A stretch of 64,000 nt of DNA, taken from Methanobacteriota archaeon. Lineage in GTDB: Archaea > Thermoplasmatota > Poseidoniia > Poseidoniales > Thalassarchaeaceae. The position numbers were made by a program, and so were the translations under genes. Of this stretch, positions 1-9,368 are shown one piece after another. The stretch is from assembly GCA_004195615.1 (NCBI GenBank), contig PSPW01000006.1, positions 1 to 64,000 on the forward strand. The letters run 5' to 3'. Numbering within the stretch: the stretch's first letter is position 1; each line of letters begins with the position of its first letter. Below the pieces are notes generated by a model, which saw only the letters and a list, made by a program, of their open reading frames with translations, made no database searches and was not told where the DNA came from.

Positions 1-702
1 CTGTCAAACATGCTGCTATCTAAAGCATACAAGGAATTGGGGACATTGAAGAACGGGGAAGTGAGGGTTGGTGGGAATCCAACTGGACCTACTTCTGGAT
101 GGAACTACATGGCTCCATTCTCCCCTATTGACGTCGTTGCTGAGTACACAAGACCAGCAAGAGTTGTGAGGGATTTCGAACAAGTGATTTTGCCCGCTCT
201 TTCGGAAAGGCATGAGATCGACGTCCCCGAAAAGGGAAAAATGGAGGCTTTTCTTACAGACGGCCTTCGGAGCGTTCTCAACTCTATTCCTGCTGAAGAT
301 CTCTCAGAGTATACTGTGAGATGGCCCGGACATATTCAGAAGTTCATTGATGAGAGGGATTCCGGTGAATTGGACGTTGAGAGGCTCACATCTGAATGGC
401 AATATGACGAGAAAACACCCGAATTCACATGGATGGAAGTATTTGCTGAGGGTCATGACGGAACCAAGATGACGTGGCAAGTGCAAGATCATGGAGGTGA
501 TGATGGGCATTCCATGGCAAGGTCTACGGGACTAGTTACAGTATGCTGTGTAGAAGAATGGCTCAATGATCCTGACATGCTGCCACCCGGGGTGCATCCA
601 CCAGAAGCACTGTCATCAGAAGCCGTCAGTAGGATAATCTCGAGGATGGTCAAAGAGGGAATTGAGATTGAGGGGCCATTGATCAGCGGTCCGGATTCCT
701 AG
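1..702 (+). CDS. Saccharopine dehydrogenase-like protein, C-terminal part (cut by window edge)
   Basis: The reading frame is open to the first base, so this is the 3' part of a longer gene. The visible ~233 residues resemble the C-terminal domain of the saccharopine dehydrogenase / LYS9 family: a WNYMAPFSP start, a WPGH segment, then an ARSTGLVTVCCVEEWL helix followed by a PPGVHPPEAL segment. In this family that region forms the substrate-binding/dimer domain of an NAD(P)-dependent oxidoreductase. The Rossmann half lies outside the window, so the substrate (saccharopine or a carboxynorspermidine-like compound) cannot be decided. It converges with the next gene, the stops overlapping by 20 bp. 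Confidence 0.72.
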   Translation: MSNMLLSKAYKELGTLKNGEVRVGGNPTGPTSGWNYMAPFSPIDVVAEYTRPARVVRDFEQVILPALSERHEIDVPEKGKMEAFLTDGLRSVLNSIPAEDLSEYTVRWPGHIQKFIDERDSGELDVERLTSEWQYDEKTPEFTWMEVFAEGHDGTKMTWQVQDHGGDDGHSMARSTGLVTVCCVEEWLNDPDMLPPGVHPPEALSSEAVSRIISRMVKEGIEIEGPLISGPDS

Positions 703-1807
703 TGTCAAAGAATTGGTCGTTTCGAAGCAAGTAGACTATTGAAAGTGGGACTGCAATTAGCATTGATGCTGCAAAAAGTGGCAATTTCCATCCAACTACA
801 TCGTCTGATGGCCTCTCGATTAGCCATGTGAAGGTAAGATCGGAATCCAAGAAGTCCTGGGTCCATTGAAAAAGATTGATTGTATGGTGTCCGACGATGG
901 TAACCGAGTAGTTTAGGTCGTTGAAAGTGACCAATGGCGTAGTTTCTATCTGTTCGGGATTACCATCCAACTCCACTACCACCGTGGTATGTGGAGACTG
1001 GGTTACGATAATTCCACCCTCTACTGTACGCCAACCAACGGTGAGTTTTCTATCACCAGCTGATAGTAATGGAAGGGCGTGTCCTTCTGTGTCTGATACC
1101 GAGAGGACTGGTGAATCGAACTTGACCATAATCGTCCCAGGGACCGCCCATGAGGTCATCCCGCTAGATTGTGCGGATGACTGGATAGTAACGGTTGAAC
1201 CATCTAGAACCGCGGATGTAGATACTCCTGAGGATCTGTGGTGGTGCCATTCCCCCCAAGTTGTGAACCAGGCTTGTTGTTCCTCTAACCATGTGATGAC
1301 GTCCTTGTCCGTCCTGACTCGTAAATCGTCAATTCTCGCCCTCCAGTGAATACTGATAAGCGAGTCGTCCTCTGCTGATGCGATCAGTGATTTGTCGGCT
1401 ACTCCCTTCTCTAGGCTGGCCCCATTTCTTACAACGATTGACAGCCCCTCAGGTGCCTCGAGCACCATGTCGCCAACAATTTGGAATCCTGAATTTAACA
1501 GTGAGTTACCTGTTTGGGTATCGACGAACGCGGTATTAATTCCGAACGAAATCGGAGAAACCCCCCACCTTGAGGCATTTGTAAGTCCTTCCAGGTACTC
1601 CTTGCAAGAGAAAATAGCCCAATTCTCCTCAGTCGTCTCGACACCCTCATATCCATGACAGCCGAACTCATCACCACTCTCGAGGCGTTCTGTGGCAATC
1701 ACGCTAGAGAGCCATGTGTCTGACCCCCAATCGCCAGAGACAGTTGGGGCGAACAAAGGGAAGCAAAACAAGACTGAGACAATGAGTGCAGTCAATCTCC
1801 CTCCCAT
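683..1807 (-). CDS. Secreted, C-terminally membrane-anchored protein of unknown function
   Basis: 374 residues with an ATG start. The N-terminus is a clear Sec signal peptide (MGGRLTALIVSVLFCFPLFAPTVSG, cleavage likely after SG near residue 25). A hydrophobic helix near residues 340-360 is followed by a short basic tail ending RNPDR, so the ~310-residue middle should face the outside, held by a C-terminal anchor. The middle is rich in Ser/Thr/Trp and beta-type sequence, and I recognise no catalytic motif. The anchor lacks a PGF motif, so archaeosortase processing is not predicted. Convergent with the dehydrogenase-like gene and divergent from plsC across a 69 bp gap. Confidence 0.72.
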   Translation of the reverse strand: MGGRLTALIVSVLFCFPLFAPTVSGDWGSDTWLSSVIATERLESGDEFGCHGYEGVETTEENWAIFSCKEYLEGLTNASRWGVSPISFGINTAFVDTQTGNSLLNSGFQIVGDMVLEAPEGLSIVVRNGASLEKGVADKSLIASAEDDSLISIHWRARIDDLRVRTDKDVITWLEEQQAWFTTWGEWHHHRSSGVSTSAVLDGSTVTIQSSAQSSGMTSWAVPGTIMVKFDSPVLSVSDTEGHALPLLSAGDRKLTVGWRTVEGGIIVTQSPHTTVVVELDGNPEQIETTPLVTFNDLNYSVTIVGHHTINLFQWTQDFLDSDLTFTWLIERPSDDVVGWKLPLFAASMLIAVPLSIVYLLRNDQFFDTRNPDR

Positions 1808-1876
1808 GCACAGTTATGTTTGCTTTGATTATTCAACGTATTCAACTGTAAAGTATGAAACTGTGAACTACACGCG

Positions 1877-2659
1877 ATGCACATGGGACTATCCTATGAG
1901 TCGCTCCAGAAGATTTCCTCATCGGTTGGACTCGAAGGTACAGGTGAGCGATTCTCTACTCCGTTGATATACAGATTCCTAGAGAAGTACGTCCCCTCCC
2001 TACTCAGAAGTGTCACGAATGTGCATATCAGGGGAGCTCACAAAGTGCCCATGGAGGGGGCAGCGATATTCTGCGGAAATCACCTTGGTAATCTAGATCC
2101 ATTCATCAAGGTCCTTGCTTCTCAGAGACCTATACATTTCATGGCTAAAGAAGGGCATTTCGACAAGCAGCCAAATCGATTTGTCATGCTATCAACCGGG
2201 CAGATTGAGACCTTCAGAAAAGATGGTGGGCGGGATGCTTTAGCAAGAGCAGTCGATGTTATCGATAGCGGGCGATGTCTGGGGGTATTCCCCGAGGGAA
2301 CTAGGTCGAGGAGAGAATCACCTCCGTTGCTTCAGCCCGCAAAGACCGGTTTTGCTAGGCTAGCAGCAAAATTTCCACAAGTCCCCATAGTTCCTGTGAC
2401 AATGTCGATTGGAGCAAGAGATTTCATGCCACCAGGAAGCAAATTTCCCAAACCATGGAAGAGGATAGAATTGATTGTGGATGACCCCATTACTTTCGCA
2501 CAGTGGGCTGAGAGTGCTCAAGGAGGTGGTATCGACGACGAATGGGTAGACGAACTGATGGACCAGCCGATAGAAGAGCAGCAGGCATCTATGAGGGTGA
2601 TGTACAGGAAATTCGCAAACCAGTTTATCGAGACACTGAGAATTAGAGGTGCTCCTTGA
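1877..2659 (+). CDS. plsC: 1-acyl-sn-glycerol-3-phosphate acyltransferase family protein (PlsC-like)
   Basis: 260 residues. The acyltransferase HX4D motif is present as NHLGNLD (His69, Asp74), and the second glycerol-phosphate-binding motif as FPEGTRSR (residues 139-146). A third block, [12 protein letters not shown], follows. The family moves an acyl group onto lysophosphatidate or related acceptors at the membrane. In an archaeon with ether-linked isoprenoid lipids this is unexpected, although bacterial-type acyltransferases have been reported in Marine Group II genomes. No transmembrane helix is evident, so peripheral membrane association is likely. It is the first gene of a same-strand run with thyA and folA; its stop lies ~40 bp before thyA. 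Confidence 0.85.
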   Translation: MHMGLSYESLQKISSSVGLEGTGERFSTPLIYRFLEKYVPSLLRSVTNVHIRGAHKVPMEGAAIFCGNHLGNLDPFIKVLASQRPIHFMAKEGHFDKQPNRFVMLSTGQIETFRKDGGRDALARAVDVIDSGRCLGVFPEGTRSRRESPPLLQPAKTGFARLAAKFPQVPIVPVTMSIGARDFMPPGSKFPKPWKRIELIVDDPITFAQWAESAQGGGIDDEWVDELMDQPIEEQQASMRVMYRKFANQFIETLRIRGAP

Positions 2660-2699
2660 GCGCATTCTTGATGGACTACCTACTCAACCCATGAAAATA

Positions 2700-3494
2700 A
2701 TGGAGCAGTATCTGGATTTACTTAGGCGCATTCTCGATGAGGGGGCTGCCAAGGGAGACAGGACTGGAACAGGAACGATTTCTGTATTTGGCCATCAAAT
2801 GAGATTCGATCTATCAGAGGATTTTCCTGCGATTACTACGAAGAAGGTTCACTGGCCGAGTGTGATTCATGAGTTGCTTTGGTTCCTGTCTGGTGAAACA
2901 AACATCAGATATCTCAAGGAGAACAAAGTTAGAATCTGGAATGAGTGGGCGGACGAGAATGGGGATCTCGGACCAGTTTATGGTAAACAATGGAGATTCT
3001 GGGAATCTAATGATGGAAAAATTGTCGATCAAGTGGAAGGTGCGATTGATTTGATTAAGAATAATCCCAGTAGTCGTAGGATTATCGTCTCTGCATGGAA
3101 TGTGGGCGAATTGGAGGAGATGGCTCTGATGCCTTGTCATGCCTTTTTCCAGTTTTATGTAAACGAGGGAAAGCTGTCATGCAATCTCTACCAGAGAAGT
3201 GCGGATGCATTTCTTGGAGTGCCTTTCAACATCTCATCGTACAGCCTCCTAACTTGTATGATAGCTCAGGTCTGCGGACTGCAACCGGGCGAATTCGTAT
3301 GGACCGGAGGGGACTGTCACCTCTATCTCAACCACATAGAGCAAGCCAAGCTTCAGATTGCTAGAGAACCGCTAGGGCTTCCGAAGTTGCACCTTGATTC
3401 TACAATTTCGAGTATCGATGATTTCAGATTTGAACATATTTCTATCGAAAACTATGACCATCACCCTCACATATCAGCACCAATTTCCATATAG
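2700..3494 (+). CDS. thyA: Thymidylate synthase, ThyA type
   Basis: Converts dUMP to dTMP using methylene-tetrahydrofolate and leaves dihydrofolate. From this start the protein is 264 residues, the size of E. coli ThyA, and begins MEQYLDLL like the bacterial MKQYLELM. Visible hallmarks are DRTGTGT, the substrate-binding YGKQWR, the catalytic [10 protein letters not shown] (nucleophilic Cys), the [14 protein letters not shown] block, and the terminal SAPISI. An ATG 9 bp upstream (2691) and a TTG further upstream also exist. Many archaea use ThyX or a divergent ThyA; this copy is close to the bacterial canonical form. It lies immediately before dihydrofolate reductase, which recycles its product. 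Confidence 0.95.
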   Translation: MEQYLDLLRRILDEGAAKGDRTGTGTISVFGHQMRFDLSEDFPAITTKKVHWPSVIHELLWFLSGETNIRYLKENKVRIWNEWADENGDLGPVYGKQWRFWESNDGKIVDQVEGAIDLIKNNPSSRRIIVSAWNVGELEEMALMPCHAFFQFYVNEGKLSCNLYQRSADAFLGVPFNISSYSLLTCMIAQVCGLQPGEFVWTGGDCHLYLNHIEQAKLQIAREPLGLPKLHLDSTISSIDDFRFEHISIENYDHHPHISAPISI

Positions 3495-3501
3495 TGATAG
3501 A

Positions 3502-4011
3502 ATGAAGATGGTTATGATAGTCGCAATGGACGAAGATTGCAACATAGGGAGCTCAGGAGAGCTTCCCTGGCGTCTGAAGAGCGACATGATTCGATTCAAG
3601 AGTCTGACTGAAGGTGATGGATTCAACTCTGTAATCATGGGTAGGAAGACCTGGGATTCTCTACCTGCTGATTTCACCCCCCTCCCTGACAGAACCAACA
3701 TCGTGATGTCTAGGGATACAAATTGGTATGCCGACGGAGCAGTGACCGCCCTATATGTGGGACGAGCAATCGAAATCGCGCTTGCTGATGGTTGTGATGA
3801 ATGCTGGGTTATTGGAGGATCGCAAATTTACGAGATGTTCCTAGAAAGGGTCGAGGAGATCCACGTGACGAAAGTGCATGTTGGTGGTAGTGGAAACGTG
3901 TCATTTCCTGTCTGGAACAAAATAAATTGGTCCGAGGAAGTTATCGAGCATGTTCCCGAGGATGCCCATAATGAGCATGCAACTACATACTCAGTATGGA
4001 CCAAGAATTAA
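3502..4011 (+). CDS. folA: Dihydrofolate reductase
   Basis: Reduces dihydrofolate to tetrahydrofolate with NADPH, regenerating the cofactor that ThyA consumes. 169 residues. Visible landmarks are the N-terminal strand MKMVMIVAMDED, the substrate loop IGSSGELPW, the VIMGRKTWDSLP nucleotide-binding segment, LPDRTNIVMSRD, and the WVIGGSQIYEMFL motif. The ATG at 3502 is 7 bp after the thyA stop and gives a normal family N-terminus, so longer upstream starts inside thyA are rejected. The tight thyA-folA pair mirrors bacterial operons and fits acquisition as a unit. Confidence 0.94.
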   Translation: MKMVMIVAMDEDCNIGSSGELPWRLKSDMIRFKSLTEGDGFNSVIMGRKTWDSLPADFTPLPDRTNIVMSRDTNWYADGAVTALYVGRAIEIALADGCDECWVIGGSQIYEMFLERVEEIHVTKVHVGGSGNVSFPVWNKINWSEEVIEHVPEDAHNEHATTYSVWTKN

Positions 4012-4075
4012 TTTCGTCATTAGCGTCCATGGGGCTTGCATTAATGGTTTTCAGAAGGGATGAATACTTCTGAGT

Positions 4076-6268
4076 TCACTTAACTCTAGACCCGCTGGAA
4101 ATCTCGCCTTCCGTAGTGAGAACTCTGACGTTTCCATCCTCATCGTCAGCGGCAAGAAGCATCCCCTCCGACAAGACACCTCTAAGCTTCCTGGGCTCTA
4201 GATTTGCTACGAAAATGACATCGAGACCTTCTAATTCGGAGGGTTCGTAGAAATCCTTCAAACCGGCGCAAACTGTCCTTGTCGAATCGGGGGCATCCTG
4301 CAATGTGATTACGTAGAGTTTGTCGGCATTAGGGTGATCTTCTACAGAAATAATGCGCCCAGTCCTCATCTCCACTTTCATGAAATCATCGAATTCGATG
4401 TAACCGCCCCCGGCATCGGGGTTGGGTGCATCGTCATTGTCCTTACTGTCCGATAATGACTCCTCGCTCTGAAGAATCTCCTCTAAATCGAGTCGTGAGA
4501 AGAGTGGGGCAGGAGTTTCGGGGTTCCATGATAGTGGAACTATAGCATCCATCGACTCTTCCAAGAGGATCGAATCCATTTCTGACTTGTTTCCAAGCAT
4601 GGACCACAGCCTATCGGAAGAGAATGGGGTGAATGGACGCATGCATACAGCCAAGCAGCTGCAGATCCTCCATGAGAGTGCCAATGAAGACAGCGATTGC
4701 CTCCTTTCAGCGGAATCTTCCTCGTTAAGATACTTCCAAGGGGCGGCCTCCTGAATTATGGAATTCCCCATCTGAGCTATTCCCATTATGCTCCTCAGGG
4801 CCTCTTTGAATCGTTGCCTCTCCATTGAATCAATAGCGCTGGATATCTTTTCCCCAACCAAATCAATTGTATTCTTGTGTAACTCTGGATTGTCGAAACT
4901 TGCTAGTGGGTTTTCCCCATCACTTGGGAGTCGGTGTGTCAAAGTCATCACCCTGTGGACGAAATTCCCATAGGTTCCAATCAGTTCGTTGTTAACTCTG
5001 TCCACATACTCATCCCAACGGAAATCTGTGTCATGAGTCTCGGGCATATTGATGGAAAGGTAATATCGGAGTGCATCCGGATCGTACCTCTCCAAGTATG
5101 AAGGAAGCCAAACCCCGTGCCTCCGGCTCTTGCTGAATTGCCCTCCCTTCAGCATAAGATACTCGTTTGAAGAAACATTGTCCTCAAGCAACAAGTCACC
5201 AGCCGTGGGAGAGTGCGAAATTTCACTGGAATCACTAGCATTCAGACCCATAATAATGGCGGGCCAAATTATCGTGTGGAAAGGGATGTTGTCCTTACCC
5301 ATGAAGTAGATGTGTCTTGGGCTATCGCCATCCTCGGGTACCTTCCACCAATTCTCCCAAGCATCAATTCCATCTGAATGCCCAGATGGTGCGGCATACC
5401 TCTCGGCCCAAATGCGAGCGCATGTATAGTATCCCTGTACAGCTTCGAACCACACATATATCCTCTTAGATGCCCAATCATCACCATCTAGGGGAATCTC
5501 GATGCCCCACTCAATATCTCTGGTCACTGCTCTGGCTCGAAGTCCCATGTCAAGCCAGTTCTTAGACATGGAGCGGACATTTGGTTTCCAAACGTCCTGC
5601 CTCTCGCTGCAGTGGGCCTCCAAGGATTTCTGGAAGTCATTTAGACGGAGGAAAAAGTGCTCTGTGTCCCTAACTTCTATTTCCGAATCCTCGTCTAGTT
5701 TGGAACGTGGTTCTACTAGTTCGTGAGCCTCGTAGGTTGCCCCACAAGAGTCGCATTGATCGCCTCTGGCGTTATCTTCTGAGCAGGAGGGGCACTTCCC
5801 CTCGACGTACCTATCCGGAAGGAACCTGACATGTCCTTCCTTGTTTACCGAGCAGTACTGCTGCATCGACTTGCGCTCAAGGAAACCAGAATCCAACAAA
5901 TGAGTGAATACTTCTTGCACCATTTCCTTGTGCAGAGGGTCCGAAGTACGATTATACAGGGCGCCTCCAAACTCAATTCCCCTTGGATCGACGGGATTAA
6001 CCCATGAGCACCCTAGGTCGGCTAATGCCTTCGTATTGATCTCGTGGTACTTGTCGACCACATCCTGTGGGCTAATGCACATCTCCTCTGCAGTCAGTGT
6101 GATTGGAGTACCGTGTTCATCAGAACCGCTACACATCAGCACTCGTCTACCACGAGCACGCTCGTATCTGTACTGGACATCTGCGGGAAGGCAATTGCCC
6201 GCCACATGACCCAGATGAAGAGGTCCGTTGGCATATGGCCATGCCATGAAAATAGTGACGTATGCCAT
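4076..6268 (-). CDS. metG: Methionyl-tRNA synthetase
   Basis: Charges tRNA-Met with methionine. 730 residues from the ATG at 6268; a TTG eight codons upstream is possible but less likely. Class I signatures are visible: HLGH (residues 18-21, the HIGH motif), a zinc knuckle CPSC...CDSC near residues 159-175, and FSKSR (about 378-382), the archaeal form of KMSKS. The last ~110 residues form an EMAP/Csa3-type tRNA-binding OB domain (FMKVEMRTGRI...HPNADKLY), fused here rather than encoded as a separate protein. Convergent with folA and divergent from the CNNM-type gene. Confidence 0.96.
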   Translation of the reverse strand: MAYVTIFMAWPYANGPLHLGHVAGNCLPADVQYRYERARGRRVLMCSGSDEHGTPITLTAEEMCISPQDVVDKYHEINTKALADLGCSWVNPVDPRGIEFGGALYNRTSDPLHKEMVQEVFTHLLDSGFLERKSMQQYCSVNKEGHVRFLPDRYVEGKCPSCSEDNARGDQCDSCGATYEAHELVEPRSKLDEDSEIEVRDTEHFFLRLNDFQKSLEAHCSERQDVWKPNVRSMSKNWLDMGLRARAVTRDIEWGIEIPLDGDDWASKRIYVWFEAVQGYYTCARIWAERYAAPSGHSDGIDAWENWWKVPEDGDSPRHIYFMGKDNIPFHTIIWPAIIMGLNASDSSEISHSPTAGDLLLEDNVSSNEYLMLKGGQFSKSRRHGVWLPSYLERYDPDALRYYLSINMPETHDTDFRWDEYVDRVNNELIGTYGNFVHRVMTLTHRLPSDGENPLASFDNPELHKNTIDLVGEKISSAIDSMERQRFKEALRSIMGIAQMGNSIIQEAAPWKYLNEEDSAERRQSLSSLALSWRICSCLAVCMRPFTPFSSDRLWSMLGNKSEMDSILLEESMDAIVPLSWNPETPAPLFSRLDLEEILQSEESLSDSKDNDDAPNPDAGGGYIEFDDFMKVEMRTGRIISVEDHPNADKLYVITLQDAPDSTRTVCAGLKDFYEPSELEGLDVIFVANLEPRKLRGVLSEGMLLAADDEDGNVRVLTTEGEISSGSRVK

Positions 6269-6294
6269 GTCTGAACCCAAACGACCCGTCAAGT

Positions 6295-6304
6295 TAGATA
6301 TTTA
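6295..6304 (-). promoter_or_regulatory. Probable TATA box of metG
   Basis: On the minus strand this reads TAAATATCTA. It lies about 27-36 bp upstream of the metG ATG, the distance expected for an archaeal TATA box driving a leaderless transcript. The assignment rests on sequence and spacing only. Confidence 0.4.
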
Positions 6305-6399
6305 TGTCATGTTCGCCCGGAACAGGCCGGAGCCAAACGCTGTGGAAATCCAAATTGGACGTTTCTTAAGAGACTCTAAGGCTCCTAGAGGCATCAGAA

Positions 6400-7458
6400 T
6401 TGACTGATTACACTATGATGATCTCTTACGCCGTACTGGCGTTGGGTGCCTCATTTCTCTGCAGTATTCTCGAGGCAGTACTGCTTTCTACTTCACACGG
6501 GCATATTGTCGCCTTGAAGGACACTCACGCGAAAGTGAGTGCCACATGGTCCAATTGGAAGGATGATCCCGAGAGACCGCTTACCGCAATTCTAACCCTC
6601 AACACGATAGCTCACACTGTAGGAGCCCTTGGAGTTGGTTCCGAGGTTGAGAACAACTTCCAAGGAGAGTACGTAGTTGCCGGTTCTGCAGCGGTTCTGA
6701 CCATTGCAATACTCTTGCTAAGTGAGATTCTCCCGAAGACCATAGGGGCCCTATACTGGAGGAAGCTGACGGTTTCCTCCTACCATGTTCTGAGGAGCTT
6801 GATGTGGGTTCTATGGCCAATTGTAGTTATTATCGAGCTTATGCGTTCCCCTTTCCCGCACGTCGTGACAGAAACTGTGACTCGGAATGAGCTTTCGGTA
6901 CTAGCTGATATCGCCGAGGAGTCTGATGTTATCGAGGAGGACGAGGAAGCAGTAATACAGAATCTTCTGAAACTCAGGGAGATGAAGGTCACTGAAATAA
7001 TGACGCCAAGGGTGGTAATGACATCAGTCAAGGCAACTGAGACCGTAAAGGAAGTAATTGATAGGCTGCCAATAATGATTCACGGAAGGTTGCCTGTTTA
7101 CCTGGAAAACGTAGATGAAATGACTGGACTAGTGCTGAGAAGTGAGATTCTCAGAAAGGCTGCTGATGATCATTTCGATACCAAGATGTCCGAACTATCC
7201 AGAGAACTGGTAACATGCGATGTAGACACGTCTGTCGATAAGGCCCTCGACATCCTCCTTGAGAATAAGGCACAATTATTGGTTGCAAAGGACCAGTTCG
7301 GAGGCACCGCGGGACTGGTTACCATGGAGGATATTATAGAGACTCTTCTGGGTGTCGAGATTGTAGATGAGTCCGACCAAGCGGCCATTGATGATGGTGT
7401 TCTTCACGAGGACATGAGAGAGCTCGCTAAAATCAGATACGATTCTGAAATCGAATAG
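6400..7458 (+). CDS. CNNM/CorC (DUF21 + CBS) family membrane transporter
   Basis: 352 residues from a TTG; ATGs at 6415 and 6418 are equally plausible. The N-terminal ~150 residues form a DUF21/CNNM membrane domain with about four hydrophobic helices, including the helix pair around SEILPKTIGALYW. A linker (DVIEEDEEAVIQNLLKLREMKVTEIMTPR) leads into a CBS pair (about residues 200-320), with the IMTPR segment typical of the family. Members are linked to Mg2+/Co2+ efflux or divalent-cation homeostasis, and the CBS pair is thought to bind adenine nucleotides. The usual C-terminal CorC/HlyC domain is absent. Confidence 0.85.
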   Translation: MTDYTMMISYAVLALGASFLCSILEAVLLSTSHGHIVALKDTHAKVSATWSNWKDDPERPLTAILTLNTIAHTVGALGVGSEVENNFQGEYVVAGSAAVLTIAILLLSEILPKTIGALYWRKLTVSSYHVLRSLMWVLWPIVVIIELMRSPFPHVVTETVTRNELSVLADIAEESDVIEEDEEAVIQNLLKLREMKVTEIMTPRVVMTSVKATETVKEVIDRLPIMIHGRLPVYLENVDEMTGLVLRSEILRKAADDHFDTKMSELSRELVTCDVDTSVDKALDILLENKAQLLVAKDQFGGTAGLVTMEDIIETLLGVEIVDESDQAAIDDGVLHEDMRELAKIRYDSEIE

Positions 7459-7475
7459 AACCTAGCGTGACCATT

Positions 7476-8297
7476 TCAGGCATCTGGGGAACCAGAGTCA
7501 TCGTTAGACTCATTGTCGGTCCACCAGCCCTGAGATTCAGAGTAATCGCCAAGTTGCTCGAGCCTCTTCAACCAGCCCTTGGACTCAGTCGACTTAGATG
7601 TCTTGACCAACCAAACCCCACCGTACAGGGTATCCCATAGACCGAGATCGTCCCTCTTGAAGCGATAGAACAGGTAGTCCAATAATGGAGGCAAGAGGAA
7701 TATCAAAGAAGAAGCTAGGAGTATTTGGCCCGACTTGCTGCCAAATCCCTCAGAAGTTGAGGTAAGGAATAGTATCAAACCCAGCATCACCATAGGGAAA
7801 GTCAGCCCCTTCAGGATGAGGTAGGACTGATGAGGCGTACCAGACTTAGAGGTAACGAAAGTTGTCCTGCTAATCCAGTTACCCACCGTTCTATTCGTCG
7901 TGTTAGGCATGAATCCGAGATTGAAACCTATCAGAAGAATGCCCATTAGGAAAGCGTATGTTGGATCAAAGTATGACCCCCATGCTGTTAACACGGACAG
8001 TGGGACAGTCCAGCCGTAAGAAACAGCGAAATCGGAGCCTCTCCTAATTACCCTCTGGCTCCTGGATGCTTCCTCGTATCCCTCTGGTAGAACCTTGGCG
8101 ACCCTGACCTTCTTCTCTCTTGGCTCTCTCTTCTTTCTGGCTGCCCTCTTCCTACGTGATCTCTTCTTTTCTTGCACTGGTTCGGGCTCTGCAACCGTTT
8201 CAGTAGCAACAGGCTTGGGCTTGATTTCCGATTTGGCTGGGGAAACAGTGGAAGTTTCTCCCGCATTTATCTGGCCTGCCTTCTCTAAGAGACCCAT
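7476..8297 (-). CDS. RDD-like membrane protein with a basic N-terminal region
   Basis: 273 residues. The first ~40 are low-complexity, followed by a very basic block (about residues 44-63, mostly Lys/Arg). About four membrane segments follow, near 91-108, 112-130, 161-182 and 190-212. The segment NRTVGNWISRTTFV and the later LGLWDTLYGGVWLVK resemble the two conserved ends of RDD-family domains, but the match is loose. The tail is Ser/Asp/Gly-rich. Its ATG abuts the stop of the EF-hand gene, so the two are almost certainly cotranscribed and translationally coupled. Function unknown. Confidence 0.7.
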   Translation of the reverse strand: MGLLEKAGQINAGETSTVSPAKSEIKPKPVATETVAEPEPVQEKKRSRRKRAARKKREPREKKVRVAKVLPEGYEEASRSQRVIRRGSDFAVSYGWTVPLSVLTAWGSYFDPTYAFLMGILLIGFNLGFMPNTTNRTVGNWISRTTFVTSKSGTPHQSYLILKGLTFPMVMLGLILFLTSTSEGFGSKSGQILLASSLIFLLPPLLDYLFYRFKRDDLGLWDTLYGGVWLVKTSKSTESKGWLKRLEQLGDYSESQGWWTDNESNDDSGSPDA

Positions 8298-9308
8298 TCA
8301 ACCACCATACCTGCTTGCGATTAGCTTGTACAAATCAAATTCCTGCGATTCAGTGAATGACTTCATCACTGCATCCGGCAGGTCCACAAGCAGTTCATTA
8401 ACCATCGTGAAGAAATCTCCCCTTGAATCCGTATCGATCGAATTTGGATCACTGCCGACCGACTCGAATAATTTGAATCCGTCAGATTCGATGAAAGCAA
8501 CCGTCTTGTCATCTGGCAATTGTCCGAGTAGGCCGTTCACCACCGTGAAGAAGTGAGCGAAGTCCTCGTCGTAGCTTCTGAAGCTCTGGATGATACCATT
8601 CACGAACTCGTCAAAGTCAAGAGAGCCGGAGTTGTCGATGTCGGCGCTCTCGAAGAATGAATGTATTGAGTCCAAATCTAACTCGTCAATCTTGTCAACT
8701 GATACGCCCGTCTTCTCCGCTACTCGGCCTACGAAGTCAGAATCATCCATTGCCTCGATGAATTCAGATAGTGACATTTCGTTTTTACTGGCATCGGAGA
8801 TTAACTCGACTGTCGGTTTAATTAAGGATAAATCATCCTGATCCTTCTTCCTCAGGACGATAATCTCCCTATCCAGATCGGATCCGAAACGTTCGGCATA
8901 CCTGTCCATCAGAGAATCACCTCGGCCAGTTGAGATTCGGTTTATCCTGTTGTATATGCTATCTCTTGAGTCGCTTGATATTGAAGGGTTTGAGGACTTT
9001 CTCCTTTCCCAGACTGATTTGAAATCTGATGATTGCTTGATTTCCAAATGTGTTGAAGTAGGGCCAAGAGAATTTGCAGCGTCCAAGAGGTCCCCATCGG
9101 ATGCTGGTTCCGGAATAAAGCCAAACTGAGGTCTAGGGGGATCTGTTGGTAATGACGGGATTTTCGGCAATGGTAGTTCGGTATTGGGAGTTGGTATGGA
9201 GATACCTGGGGGAGGCGGAGGGGAGGGGGCAGGAGGCCCTTCGAAATCGGTATCTATATCGTCCAACGGGTCAACCACGGCTTGTTTCCGTAGTTCACCA
9301 CTATTCAA
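8298..9308 (-). CDS. EF-hand calcium-binding protein with proline-rich N-terminus
   Basis: 336 residues with no signal peptide, so probably cytoplasmic. Residues ~25-60 are proline-rich (a PPPPP run). A canonical EF-hand loop DIDNSGSLDFDE lies at 223-234, with acidic ligands at loop positions 1, 3, 9 and 12 and Gly at 6. After it comes a duplicated ~35-residue motif: FFTVVNGLLGQLPD (253-266) and FFTMVNELLVDLPD (299-312), each followed by F-x-E/T-S-x-x-F-L/D-L-F/Y. I do not recognise this repeat family. The gene is directly upstream of, and coupled to, the RDD-like membrane protein, which suggests a calcium-responsive partner. Start by ATG. Confidence 0.72.
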   Translation of the reverse strand: MNSGELRKQAVVDPLDDIDTDFEGPPAPSPPPPPGISIPTPNTELPLPKIPSLPTDPPRPQFGFIPEPASDGDLLDAANSLGPTSTHLEIKQSSDFKSVWERRKSSNPSISSDSRDSIYNRINRISTGRGDSLMDRYAERFGSDLDREIIVLRKKDQDDLSLIKPTVELISDASKNEMSLSEFIEAMDDSDFVGRVAEKTGVSVDKIDELDLDSIHSFFESADIDNSGSLDFDEFVNGIIQSFRSYDEDFAHFFTVVNGLLGQLPDDKTVAFIESDGFKLFESVGSDPNSIDTDSRGDFFTMVNELLVDLPDAVMKSFTESQEFDLYKLIASRYGG

Positions 9309-9368
9309 TATTCTGTGGCTTAGTAATCGAGATGCTTCAATTATTCAATGATTTGGTGGAAATCGGGA

